Below, piece by piece: positions 48,300 through 57,304 of a stretch of DNA of 64,000 nucleotides; position 1 is the first letter of the stretch; every line of letters begins with the position of its first letter. This stretch comes from Ralstonia sp. 25mfcol4.1. Its GTDB lineage: Bacteria; Pseudomonadota; Gammaproteobacteria; Burkholderiales; Burkholderiaceae. The stretch covers positions 310,001-374,000 of the forward strand of contig NZ_FNJO01000003.1 in the NCBI RefSeq assembly GCF_900104095.1, read 5' to 3'. The position numbers and the translations under genes were made by a program. The notes under the pieces are model-generated. The model searched no databases. It was not told the DNA's origin and saw only the letters and a program-made list of their open reading frames with translations.

Positions 48300-51200
48300 A
48301 TGGCGCATTTCTTCCTCCGCCGCCCCGCGTTTGCGTGGGTGCTGGCCATCCTGACCATGGTTGCGGGCCTGGTCGCGCTAAACCGCATCCCGGTGGCGCA
48401 ATACCCGGCCGTGGCCCCGCCGATGGTGATCCTGTACGCCGACTACCCCGGCGCCACCGCGCGCACCGTGGAAGACCGCGTGACGGCCGTGCTGGAGCAG
48501 CAGATGCACGGCATTCCCGGGCTGCTCTACATCGACTCGAACAGCGAGGCCGGCACGGCCACGGTCACCATCGGGTTCAAACAGGGCACCGATCCGCAAC
48601 TGGCGCAGGTCAACGTGCGCAACCGCGTGGCGCAGGCCGAGCCGCTGCTGCCCGAGGTGGTGCGACGCAGCGGCGTCTACGTCGACCAGGCCAGCGCCAG
48701 CCCGTTCATGTACGTGTCGCTGATCTCGAAGACCGGCACGATGTCGGAAACCGCGCTGGCCGACTATGCGGCGGGCACGGTGCTGCCCATGCTGCGTCGC
48801 CTGCCCGGCATCGGCAAGGTGGAACCGTACAGTGCCGAATACGCGCTGCGTGTCTGGTTCAACCCCGACCAGCTGCACGCCTACGGCCTGACCACCGCCG
48901 ATGTCGAAACGGCCATCCGCGGCCGCAACGGCAGCGTCACGCCCGGCCAGCTTGGCGGCGCGCCCGCCGCGCCCGGCCAACCGTTCCAGGCCATCGTGAG
49001 GCCGCCCGCGCCGCTGGCCAGTGCGGAATCGTTCGAACGCATCGTGCTGCGGCCGGCCAGGGACGGCTCGGCGGTACTGCTGCGCGATGTGGCGCGCGTG
49101 GAAATGGCCGCCGCGGACTTCCGCTACACCTCGTCGCTCAATGGCCGCGAGGCCGCGTCGATGGGCCTGAAACTGGCCGATGGCGCCAACGTGCTGGCCA
49201 CCTCGCGCACCGTGCGCGCGGCGCTGGACGAGGCTGCGCGGGGTTTTCCGGCCGGCGTGGCGTACGACATCTCCTACGACACCGCCCACTTCGTGCAGAA
49301 CTCGATCACGCGCGTGCTGGTGACGCTGGGCGAGGCCACGGTGCTGGTGTTCCTGATCCTGTGGCTGTTCCTTGGCAACCTGCGCGCCACGCTGATCCCG
49401 TGCGTCGTGGTGCCGGTGTCGCTGCTGGGCACGGTGGCCTGCCTGCAGGCGTTCGGGCTGTCGCTGAACGTGATCACGCTGTTTGGCGTGGTGCTGGCCA
49501 TCGGCATCCTGGTCGACGACGCCATCGTGGTCGTGGAAAACGTCGAGCGCATCATGCGCGAGGACGGCGTGGATGCGTTCACAGCCGCGTCGCGCTCGAT
49601 GCGCGAGGTCTCGGGCGCGCTGCTGGCCGTCACGCTGGTGCTGTGCGCGGTGTTCGTGCCGATGACATTCATGGACAGCGCGGTGGGCGTGATCTACCGC
49701 CATTTCGCCATGACGCTGGCGATCTCGATCGCGTTCTCGCTGTTCTTTGCGCTGACGCTGGCGCCGGCCATGTGCGCCACGCTGCTGCGTCACGGCGCCG
49801 CGCCCGCGCGGGGTCCGCTGGCCTGGTTCGAAGCCCGCTTTGCCGCCTTCACCACGCGCTATGCCGGCTGGATCCACCGGCTGCAGCAACGGCGCCTGCG
49901 CTGGCTGGCGGTCTACCTGGCCATGACGGCGGCCTGCGCGCTGATGCTCTGGCAGTTGCCGGGCGGCTTCCTGCCCGAAGAAGACACCGGCGAACTGGTG
50001 ATCGACGTGGAACTGCCGCCGGGCAGCACCCAGGCCCAGACGCGCGAGACCATCGCCCGGCTGGAACAGTGGATGACGCAGGAGAAATTCCCGATCAAGA
50101 CCACGTTCTCGCTGCTGGGCTGGAACAACGGCGGCTCCGGCGAGCAGCGCGCGAGCGTGTTCCTGTCGCTGGACGACTGGCAGCGGCGCGGCCGCGCCAA
50201 TGCAGCCGACGTCGTGCTGGCGCGCCTGAGCAAGGGCCTGGAAGCGTGGCCCGGCCGGGGTGAAGCGCAGCTCTACCCGTACAACGGCACCGCCCTGCCC
50301 GAACTGGGCAGCACCAGCGGCCTCGACATGCGGCTGGTGACGCGCCGCGAAGGCGGCCGGCAGGACCTTTACGCCGCCCGCGACAAACTGATCGCGCGCG
50401 CCAAGGCCGATCCGCTGTTTGGCGAGGTGCGCGCCACCGCCGGCCAGCCCACGCCGGCGCTGGACCTGGCCATCGACTATCGCAAGGCCGAGAGCTTCGG
50501 CGTGGACGCCGAGGCGATCCATCACGCGCTGTCGGCCACGATCGGCTCGCGCTATATCGACGAACTGGCCCGCGAAGGCCGCGTGCGCCGGGTGATCCTG
50601 CAGGCCGATGCGCCCTTCCGCATGCAGGCCGCCCACCTGGCGCGCGTGCACGTGCGCAACGCCAGCGGCCAGATGGTGTCGCTGGGCGCATTCGCCACGC
50701 TGGAATGGGGCAACAGCGAATCGACGCTGGAACGCTACAACGGCCTGACATCGGTGCGGATCAACGCCGATACGGCGCCCGGCGTCAGCACCGGCGCGGC
50801 GATGGCCAGACTCGAAGCCATGGTCCGGGAACTGGGCCCCGACTACGAGGTACGCTGGAATGGCCGCGCGTTCGAGCAGCAGCAAAGCGGCACGCAGGCG
50901 CCGTGGCTGTTTGCGCTGTCGCTGCTGTTCATCTTCCTGTGCCTGGTGGCGCTCTATGAAAGCTGGACGCTGCCGCTGGCCGTACTGGCCATCGTGCCCA
51001 CCGGCCTGATGGGCGCGGCCGCCGCCGTCTGGCTGCGCGGGCTGCCCAACGACGTCTACTTCAAGGTGGGCGTGGTCGTCATCATGGGACTGGCGGCCAA
51101 GAACGCGATCCTGATAGTCGAGTACGCCGAGCAGCTGCGGCGCGGCGGCATGGAGCGCGTGCAGGCCGCAACCCAGGCGGCCCGTCAGCGGCTGCGGCCC

Positions 51201-51428
51201 GTGGTCATGACATCGCTGGCGTTCATCCTCGGCGTGGTGCCGTTGGCCATCAGCACCGGCCCCGGCGCCGGCGCGCAGCGCGCGGTGGGCACCGGCGTGC
51301 TGGGCGGCATGCTGGGCGCCACCCTGCTGGGCACGCTGGTGATTCCGCTGCTGTATGCGTGGATTGCGCGATGGTCGGCGGCGAGGAAGGCGACAACCGC
51401 CCCGACGGCCGACACCACCGGCGCCTGA
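48300..51428 (+). CDS. RND-family efflux transporter (HAE1 type)
   Basis: The 1042-residue proton-driven inner-membrane pump starts MAHFFLRRPAFAWVLAI with the first span. It carries the porter-domain repeats and the TM4 aspartate pair in IGILVDDAIVVVENVERIM, FPEEDTGELVIDVELPPGS-type hinge at about 560 (here FLPEEDTGELV) and GVVVIMGLAAKNAILIVEYA. An ATG ten codons earlier is less likely. The usual periplasmic adaptor and outer-membrane channel genes are absent on both sides, so partners must be elsewhere. Close to AcrB/MexB-type drug pumps; substrates unknown. Confidence 0.93.
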   Translation: MAHFFLRRPAFAWVLAILTMVAGLVALNRIPVAQYPAVAPPMVILYADYPGATARTVEDRVTAVLEQQMHGIPGLLYIDSNSEAGTATVTIGFKQGTDPQLAQVNVRNRVAQAEPLLPEVVRRSGVYVDQASASPFMYVSLISKTGTMSETALADYAAGTVLPMLRRLPGIGKVEPYSAEYALRVWFNPDQLHAYGLTTADVETAIRGRNGSVTPGQLGGAPAAPGQPFQAIVRPPAPLASAESFERIVLRPARDGSAVLLRDVARVEMAAADFRYTSSLNGREAASMGLKLADGANVLATSRTVRAALDEAARGFPAGVAYDISYDTAHFVQNSITRVLVTLGEATVLVFLILWLFLGNLRATLIPCVVVPVSLLGTVACLQAFGLSLNVITLFGVVLAIGILVDDAIVVVENVERIMREDGVDAFTAASRSMREVSGALLAVTLVLCAVFVPMTFMDSAVGVIYRHFAMTLAISIAFSLFFALTLAPAMCATLLRHGAAPARGPLAWFEARFAAFTTRYAGWIHRLQQRRLRWLAVYLAMTAACALMLWQLPGGFLPEEDTGELVIDVELPPGSTQAQTRETIARLEQWMTQEKFPIKTTFSLLGWNNGGSGEQRASVFLSLDDWQRRGRANAADVVLARLSKGLEAWPGRGEAQLYPYNGTALPELGSTSGLDMRLVTRREGGRQDLYAARDKLIARAKADPLFGEVRATAGQPTPALDLAIDYRKAESFGVDAEAIHHALSATIGSRYIDELAREGRVRRVILQADAPFRMQAAHLARVHVRNASGQMVSLGAFATLEWGNSESTLERYNGLTSVRINADTAPGVSTGAAMARLEAMVRELGPDYEVRWNGRAFEQQQSGTQAPWLFALSLLFIFLCLVALYESWTLPLAVLAIVPTGLMGAAAAVWLRGLPNDVYFKVGVVVIMGLAAKNAILIVEYAEQLRRGGMERVQAATQAARQRLRPVVMTSLAFILGVVPLAISTGPGAGAQRAVGTGVLGGMLGATLLGTLVIPLLYAWIARWSAARKATTAPTADTTGA

Positions 51429-51464
51429 CGCCGTGCGGGCTGGGCGGCGATTCCGCGGCCCCGC

Positions 51465-52382
51465 TCAGCCGCCCTCGGCGAAGATGCCCATGCGATGCTG
51501 GATATAGGCCAGCACCTCCAGCGCCGCCGCCGGCAGCGGGCGCCCTGCCTTGACCAGCAGCCGGGCCTGCGTGCCCCGGAACAGCGGATGGTCGATCGGC
51601 ACGGTGGCCAGGCTGCCGGCGGCCACCTCGCGGTAGGCGGCGAACTGGCCGATCAGCGTCACGAAATCGTCGCAGGCCACGAACTGCTTGAGCGCCGACA
51701 GCGAATTGGTGACCAGCGTGGGCCGGATGCGGATGTTCTCGGCGAATTCCAGCATCCTGGCCGCGTGCCCGATGCCGTAGGACTCGGGCATCAGCGCCAG
51801 CGGATAGTCCATCACGTCCTGGATGGTGACCGGTCCGCCCCGCAGCGCCAGCGGGTGATCGTGACGCGTCAGCAGCACGATCGGCTGCGCCGAGCTGGCG
51901 CGGTATTCGATGCGCGGGTGCAGCGGCGGGTTGTAGGCCAGGCCGATATGGGCCCGGCTTTCGGCCACCTCGTTGAGCACGTCGTCCACGGGCAGGATTT
52001 CCATGCGGATATCGACCATGGGGTACTGCGCGCAGAACGGCGCCACCACCTCGTTGACCAGCGCATCGACGTAACCCTCGCTCAGCACGATCTGCACCAT
52101 GCCCTGCTGCAGCCCCATCAGCGCGTGTAGCTGGTCTTCAAGCTTTTCCTGGTGCGAGCGGTAGCCGCGCCAGAACTCCAGCAGGTGCGCGGCCGCCTCG
52201 GTGGGCCGCACGCCGCGCGCCTGCCGCTCGAACAGCGTCGTGCCCAGTTCCTCTTCCAGCAGCCGGATCTGGCGCGTGATGACCGACGGCGACGTATTGA
52301 GGCTCTCGGCCGCGCCCCGGATCGTGCCATGGGCCAGCACTTCCCGGAAATATCGCAGCCGCTGCTGGTTGATTTCGCGCAT
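51465..52382 (-). CDS. LysR-family transcriptional regulator
   Basis: The 305-residue regulator has an N-terminal winged helix ([37 protein letters not shown]) and a LysR effector-binding domain. It is divergent from an MFS transporter and creatininase-like gene with 165 bases between, the usual layout for a regulator controlling its neighbours. The inducer is unknown. Confidence 0.92.
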   Translation of the reverse strand: MREINQQRLRYFREVLAHGTIRGAAESLNTSPSVITRQIRLLEEELGTTLFERQARGVRPTEAAAHLLEFWRGYRSHQEKLEDQLHALMGLQQGMVQIVLSEGYVDALVNEVVAPFCAQYPMVDIRMEILPVDDVLNEVAESRAHIGLAYNPPLHPRIEYRASSAQPIVLLTRHDHPLALRGGPVTIQDVMDYPLALMPESYGIGHAARMLEFAENIRIRPTLVTNSLSALKQFVACDDFVTLIGQFAAYREVAAGSLATVPIDHPLFRGTQARLLVKAGRPLPAAALEVLAYIQHRMGIFAEGG

Positions 52383-52547
52383 CGCCTTGCCTTTTTGTTA
52401 TCCAAAAGCCACTTTTAGTGCGCCATATGTCGCTGCGTTGCCTTCAGAAGAACGAAGTGTGAACTTTGTTGCTGTTGGTGTCAGTCTACGCGGCTGCCAC
52501 TATCGAAGCCAATCCCACAACCATCACAACGCTCTGGAGACTGGCAA

Positions 52548-53834
52548 ATGTTAGTGATGTCGAACCCCGCCGCCGTAGACGGCACCGCAGCGCTGTACCA
52601 GAAGATCAACCTGCGGCTGCTGCCGTTCCTGCTGGTCTGCTACCTGTTTGCGTACCTGGACCGCGTCAATGTCGGCTTTGCCAAGCTCCAGATGCAGGGC
52701 GACCTGGGCTTTTCCGATGCCGCCTACGGCGTGGGCGCCGGCATCTTCTTCATCGGCTACGTGCTGTTCGAGATCCCGAGCAACCTGATGCTGCCGCGCA
52801 TCGGCGCGCGCAAGACGTTCAGTCGCATCCTGGTGCTCTGGGGCATCACGTCGGCCTGCATGCTGTTCGTGCGGGACGTACCCACGTTCTACGCCATGCG
52901 CTTCCTGCTGGGCGTGTTCGAAGCCGGCTTTGCGCCGGGCATGATCTATTACCTGTCGTGCTGGTACGGCCCGCAGCGCATGGCACGCGCCATCGCCATC
53001 GTGTTCCTGGCCGGTCCGATCGGCGGCATCGTCGGCGGCCCGCTGTCGGCGGGGCTGATGACCGCGCTGGCTGGCCATGCCGGGCTGGCCGGCTGGCAAT
53101 GGATGTTCCTGGTCGAGGGCCTGCCCTGCCTGGTGCTGGGCGTGCTGGCCTGGAAGCTGGTGCCCGACCGGCCCGCCGACGCCAACTGGCTCACCGCCGA
53201 CGAAAAACGCCTGCTGGAACAGGAACTGGCCGTGCCCGCCGCGCACAGGCACTCGTTTGGCGCCGTGGCGCGCGACCCCAAGGTCTATGTGCTGGCGTTT
53301 GCGTACTTCTGCGTGATCGCCGCCATCTATGCGCTGAGCTTCTGGCTGCCGACGCTGATCAAGGCACAGGGCGTCAACGACACCGTGCAGCTGGGCTGGT
53401 ACACGGCCCTGCCCTATGTGGGCGGTGCCATCGGCATGCTCTACATGGGGCGCCGCTCGGACCGCAAGCGCGAGCGCCGCTACCACGCCGCCGTGCCGGC
53501 GCTGGCCGGTGCCGCGCTGCTGGCCGGGTCGACCCTGGCCGACGGCAACCTCGCGGCCACCATCGCCCTGCTGACGCTGGGCACCACCACGCTGTGGATG
53601 ACCTACACGGTGTTCTGGGCCATGCCGTCCGAATACATCAAGGGGCCCGCGGCTGCCGGCGGCATCGCGCTGATCAACACCATCGGGCTGTCGGGCGGCT
53701 TCTGGGGCCCCGCCATCATCGGCTGGGCCAAGTCGGCCAGCGGCAGCCTGCATCCCGGTGTGCTGATCATCGCCGCCATGCCGCTCGCTGCCGCGCTGAT
53801 CATCCTGGCCAACCGGCTGCCCGCCCGGCACTGA
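52548..53834 (+). CDS. MFS transporter, anion:cation symporter type
   Basis: The 428-residue 12-span transporter has the ACS-family N-terminus LRLLPFLLVCYLFAYLDRVN, then GYVLFEIPSNLMLPRIGAR and RFLLGVFEAGFAPGMIYYLS. This family imports organic anions (hexuronates, phthalate, tartrate and similar). GGAG precedes the ATG. It is the first gene of a pair with a creatininase-like amidohydrolase, which may act on the imported compound. Confidence 0.9.
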   Translation: MLVMSNPAAVDGTAALYQKINLRLLPFLLVCYLFAYLDRVNVGFAKLQMQGDLGFSDAAYGVGAGIFFIGYVLFEIPSNLMLPRIGARKTFSRILVLWGITSACMLFVRDVPTFYAMRFLLGVFEAGFAPGMIYYLSCWYGPQRMARAIAIVFLAGPIGGIVGGPLSAGLMTALAGHAGLAGWQWMFLVEGLPCLVLGVLAWKLVPDRPADANWLTADEKRLLEQELAVPAAHRHSFGAVARDPKVYVLAFAYFCVIAAIYALSFWLPTLIKAQGVNDTVQLGWYTALPYVGGAIGMLYMGRRSDRKRERRYHAAVPALAGAALLAGSTLADGNLAATIALLTLGTTTLWMTYTVFWAMPSEYIKGPAAAGGIALINTIGLSGGFWGPAIIGWAKSASGSLHPGVLIIAAMPLAAALIILANRLPARH

Positions 53835-53891
53835 GCCGCATCCCATCCGAAGCCCTCCCCGCAACACCCCACGTACAACTAGGAGTCAATC

Positions 53892-54638
53892 ATGCTGCTG
53901 TACCTGTCCACCTGGTCTGAAATCGAGCAGTACCTGAAGCGCAGCCGGACCATCGTCATCCCGATCGGCTCCAACGAGCAGCACGGGCCCACGGGCCTGC
54001 TGGGTACCGACTGGATGTGCCCGGAGATCATCTGCCGCGCGGCCGAGCAGCAGGCCGACATCCTGGTGGCACCCACCTTCAACATCGGCATGGCCCAGCA
54101 CCACCTGGGCTTTGCGGGCACCATCTCGCTGCGCCCGACGACGTTCATTGCGGCCATCGTCGACTGGACGCGCTCGCTGGCCCGCCATGGCTTCGAGAAG
54201 ATCCTGTTCCTGAACGGCCACGGCGGCAATATCGCCTCGATCGAGGCGGCGTTTTCCGAGATCTACGCCGAGTCGAGCTTCGCGGGGCGCCGTGCCGGCT
54301 TTGCGATGAAACTCACCAACTGGTGGGACCTCGAAGGCGTGAACGAACTGGCCAGGGAGATGTTCCCGACTGGCCACGGCGCGCACGCCACGCCGTCGGA
54401 GATCGCCGTCACGCAGTACGCGTACGCGCATGCGATCAAGCACGCCGACTACGCGCCGCGCATCGCGCCGTCCGGGCCGATCCGCGAGGCGCTGGACTTC
54501 CGTGCCCGCTTTCCCGACGGCCGCATGGGTTCGGACCCGAACCAGGCCACGCCGGAAAAGGGCCGCGCCCTGGTGGAGCTGGCCGCCAGCAGCCTGGTCA
54601 AGGAACTGGCGGCCTTCGGGGGCGAGACCGCGGTGTAA
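53892..54638 (+). CDS. Creatininase-family amidohydrolase
   Basis: The 248-residue metal-dependent hydrolase shows the family metal-binding motifs IPIGSNEQHGPTGLLGTDW (Glu, His, Asp) and FLNGHGGN, and a later His/Glu cluster GHGAHATPSEIA. The family cleaves cyclic amides and related C-N bonds (creatinine and others), so creatinine itself is not proven. AGGAG lies before the ATG, 57 bases after the MFS gene. Confidence 0.9.
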   Translation: MLLYLSTWSEIEQYLKRSRTIVIPIGSNEQHGPTGLLGTDWMCPEIICRAAEQQADILVAPTFNIGMAQHHLGFAGTISLRPTTFIAAIVDWTRSLARHGFEKILFLNGHGGNIASIEAAFSEIYAESSFAGRRAGFAMKLTNWWDLEGVNELAREMFPTGHGAHATPSEIAVTQYAYAHAIKHADYAPRIAPSGPIREALDFRARFPDGRMGSDPNQATPEKGRALVELAASSLVKELAAFGGETAV

Positions 54639-54655
54639 CCGCCGAGATAGTGTTG

Positions 54656-54686
54656 CTTCCCTCTCCCGTGCGGCGGCAGAGGGAAG
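54656..54686. repeat. CCCTCTCCC-type palindromic element, copy 3
   Basis: CTTCCCTCT pairs with AGAGGGAAG (9 bp) around CCCGTGCGGCGGC. It lies between the converging creatininase and cytochrome b561 genes, as do the two related copies. Confidence 0.5.
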
Positions 54687-54698
54687 ACAACAGCCGGA

Positions 54699-55250
54699 TC
54701 ATCGATACTGCCGGCGTCCACCCGGTGCCATCGCCTGGAACACCCCGTCGCGCAGCACCAGCGCATGCAGCAGCGCGGCGGCCAGATGCAGCAGCACCAC
54801 CGCGAACAGCGTCAGCCCCAGCCACGTGTGCAAGGTCCGCAGCAATGCAAACAGCGTCACGTTGGCCGGCAGGATCGGCGGCAGGTGGAAGCCGCCGGCC
54901 ATCGTCACCGGATAGCCGCCCGCCGACAGCATGCCCCAGCCGACCAGCGGCATGGCCAGCATCAGCGCGTAGAGCACGTAGTGCGATGCCTTGGCGATGA
55001 CGCGCTGCGCGGCGGGAATGCTGTCCGGCAGCGGCGGCGCGCCACGCCGCAGGCGCACCGCCAGGCGGACGATCACCAGCAGCAGCAAGGCGATGCCCAG
55101 CGGCCGGTGCAGCGCCACGAGCGTGTCGTGCGCGCGCGAAACGGTAAAGACCATCCCGACCCCGACAAACAGCATCGACAGGATCAGCACGGCCATCAGC
55201 CAGTGCAGCAGCTTCTGCAAGCCGCTGAATTGCGTATGCGTAGCCTTCAT
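54699..55250 (-). CDS. Cytochrome b561-family protein
   Basis: The 183-residue protein has four spans and the bacterial b561 haem-binding histidines: LQKLLHWLMAVLI near the start, ALHRPLGIALLL, KASHYVLYALML and LRTLHTWLGLTLF. It probably takes electrons from quinol. It lies 12 bases after the catalase-like gene in the same unit, so it may feed or accept electrons for that periplasmic haem protein. Confidence 0.92.
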   Translation of the reverse strand: MKATHTQFSGLQKLLHWLMAVLILSMLFVGVGMVFTVSRAHDTLVALHRPLGIALLLLVIVRLAVRLRRGAPPLPDSIPAAQRVIAKASHYVLYALMLAMPLVGWGMLSAGGYPVTMAGGFHLPPILPANVTLFALLRTLHTWLGLTLFAVVLLHLAAALLHALVLRDGVFQAMAPGGRRQYR

Positions 55251-55262
55251 GCCTGGTTCCTT

Positions 55263-56345
55263 TTATCGGGATGCCTGCTGTCCGTGCGCGTCGAGGGCTT
55301 CTTCGCGCGTGCGGCGCTGGTAAGACACCGCATAGGCCGCCGAGCGCGCGGCCAGCAGCGGGTCGTTCGACGCGGCAATGCCCGATGGCAGCACGGTGGG
55401 ATCGAAATTGACGTCGCGGCAAACGCCGCCATCGGCCTGCGTACTGGCGCGCTCGATCACAAGCGTGCCGGCGTCCAGCTGCTGGCGGTCATCGGGCCAG
55501 GCCTGCGTGGCATCGTCGGTGGGGTCGCCGGGCGCGCCCAGCGTCAGCATCAGGCGCCAGCGCAGCGGGCCAGCAGCCAGCTTCCGGGTGAGGTCGGCGG
55601 CCAGGAACGACGCCTCGCCCTTCTCGGCGTCGGTCAGCGGGGCATAAGGCAGCTCGGGCTGCACCGACCAGCGCACGGCCTGCCGCTTGCCCGACCCGTC
55701 GACCAGATAGAACGCGTTGACGCTGTAATAGGCGCCATTGGCGAAGCTCGACGACGGCGGATGGCTCTTGACCCAGCCCTGGAACGCGCCAAGTGTGGGG
55801 TTGGCTTCTGCGAAGGCCTTGATGCGGGCGGGATCGGGCTTGTGCGTGGCCGGATCGGGCTGGCTGGCCTGCAGCAGCCCGTAGAACTGCTCTGGCGTAT
55901 GCACCGGGAACAGCGGCACCGAGTTCATGCCGGTGCGCCACTGCTGGCCGTCCGCCTGCCTGAACATCAGCGCGAAGCTGCGGATCGGCACGCTGCCGTC
56001 GGGCGCCTGCGGATTGCCGCCCGGAATGGCCAGGCGCCCGATCACGGGCGTACGGCCCTGGGCAAACACGCCGGCCTTCGACAGCTGCGCGGCCGCTCCC
56101 GTGCTCTCGAAATAGCCTTCGACGCAGACGCCCTTGGCGTGATTGCGCCGGAACCCTTCGTGCAGCCCGTCGTTGCGCTGGAACTGGTTGACGATGGCCT
56201 GGGTGGATAGCCGGTGCGGCGCGATCCACCCGCCCGTGTAGGCAAAGCCGCCGGCCAGGACGAGCACCACGGCGCCGATGGCGCCCAGGCGGCAGGGCAC
56301 GCAGATGCGCGTGCCCGATTGTGATGTGGGGGTGTTGTCGGTCAA
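55263..56345 (-). CDS. Catalase-like haem protein, membrane-anchored (SrpA type)
   Basis: The 360-residue protein has an N-terminal anchor (RLGAIGAVVLVLAGGFAYTGG) followed by a short catalase fold: RNHAKGVCVEGYFES (distal His in a changed context), GRLAIPGGNPQAPDG, SFALMFR and C-terminal RSAAYAVSYQRR, with the probable proximal Tyr. This is the catalase-related peroxidase (SrpA) group, smaller than true catalases. The start is TTG behind GGGAG; no ATG or GTG fits. A cytochrome b561 gene follows. Confidence 0.88.
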   Translation of the reverse strand: MTDNTPTSQSGTRICVPCRLGAIGAVVLVLAGGFAYTGGWIAPHRLSTQAIVNQFQRNDGLHEGFRRNHAKGVCVEGYFESTGAAAQLSKAGVFAQGRTPVIGRLAIPGGNPQAPDGSVPIRSFALMFRQADGQQWRTGMNSVPLFPVHTPEQFYGLLQASQPDPATHKPDPARIKAFAEANPTLGAFQGWVKSHPPSSSFANGAYYSVNAFYLVDGSGKRQAVRWSVQPELPYAPLTDAEKGEASFLAADLTRKLAAGPLRWRLMLTLGAPGDPTDDATQAWPDDRQQLDAGTLVIERASTQADGGVCRDVNFDPTVLPSGIAASNDPLLAARSAAYAVSYQRRTREEALDAHGQQASR

Positions 56346-56414
56346 TGCGTACTCCCGGTGCGTGAGGACTCATCCGGTATACGCGCAACGCCGGGGGAGT
56401 ATTCCACCCGCCCG

Positions 56415-56451
56415 AAAAAAAATCGCCCGGCTGCGTCCGGCTGCCGGGCGA
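56415..56451 (-). terminator. Rho-independent terminator after ydfG
   Basis: On the minus strand TCGCCCGGC pairs with GCCGGGCGA around an 11-base loop and is followed by eight T. It lies just downstream of the ydfG-like gene and before the catalase-like gene. Confidence 0.9.
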
Positions 56452-56463
56452 ATCCGAAACCGC

Positions 56464-57219
56464 TTACGGTTTCTCGCGGGTAATCGACAGTGCGCTGAAC
56501 GACTGTGTCACCGGCATCACTTCGAGGTAGTTGATATTGACCCGCGCCGGCAGCGTGGCGGCCCAGAACACGGTCTCGGCAATATCGTCGGGCGTCAGCG
56601 CGTCGGCGCCTTCGTAGACCTTGTCCACGCGCGACTGGTCGCCGCTGAAGCGCACATTGGAGAATTCCGTGCCGCCTACCAGCCCCGGGGCCACATCGGT
56701 CACGCGCACGCGGGTGCCGGTCAGGTCGGCACGCAGGTTCAGCGAGAACTGGTGCACGAAGGCCTTGGTGGCGCCGTACACGTTGCCGCCCGGGTAGGAA
56801 TAGGCGCCGGCCACCGAACCGATATTGATCACATGGCCACGGTTGCGCTCGACCATGCCCGGCAGCACCGCGCGGGTCATGGTCACCAGGCCCGTGACGT
56901 TGGTGTCGATCATTGTTTCCCACTGGTCCAGGTCGGCGCGGTGCGCGGGCTCCAGGCCCAGGGCCAGGCCGGCGTTGTTCACCAGCAGGTCGATCTGGGC
57001 GTAGTCGGCGGGCAGGTCGGCCACGGCGGCAAACACGGCATCGCGGTCCCGCACGTCCAGTACCAGCGGCAGCACGTTGTCGCGGCCCAGTTCGTCGACA
57101 AGGGCCCGCAGCCGGTCTTCACGGCGGCCGGCGGCGATGACGCGGTGGCCGGCGTTGACGAAGCGGCGGGCGATGGCGGCGCCGAATCCGGCAGTGGCTC
57201 CGGTGACGAATACGATCAT
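56464..57219 (-). CDS. ydfG: YdfG-type NADP-dependent 3-hydroxy acid dehydrogenase
   Basis: The 251-residue SDR has TGATAGFG (6-13), AAGRREDRL (NADP preference), LLVNNAGLALGLEPAH, GSVAGAYSYPGGNVYGATKA with the catalytic Ser, Tyr and Lys, and VAPGLVGGTEFSNVRF, very close to E. coli YdfG. That enzyme oxidises L-allo-threonine and 3-hydroxy acids and reduces malonic semialdehyde. It is followed by a strong terminator. Confidence 0.9.
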   Translation of the reverse strand: MIVFVTGATAGFGAAIARRFVNAGHRVIAAGRREDRLRALVDELGRDNVLPLVLDVRDRDAVFAAVADLPADYAQIDLLVNNAGLALGLEPAHRADLDQWETMIDTNVTGLVTMTRAVLPGMVERNRGHVINIGSVAGAYSYPGGNVYGATKAFVHQFSLNLRADLTGTRVRVTDVAPGLVGGTEFSNVRFSGDQSRVDKVYEGADALTPDDIAETVFWAATLPARVNINYLEVMPVTQSFSALSITREKP

Positions 57220-57304
57220 GTTGGCTCTCCAGCTTGAATCGGGTTGGGCCCCGGATACTACACCGTTGCCCGCGAACCCGGGGGTCAGCGGATGCAGATC
57301 GATA

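Noticed and set aside
48378..50885. 835-codon frame opposite the RND pump gene
   Set aside because: Antisense shadow of a definite transporter gene; no domain pattern in it.
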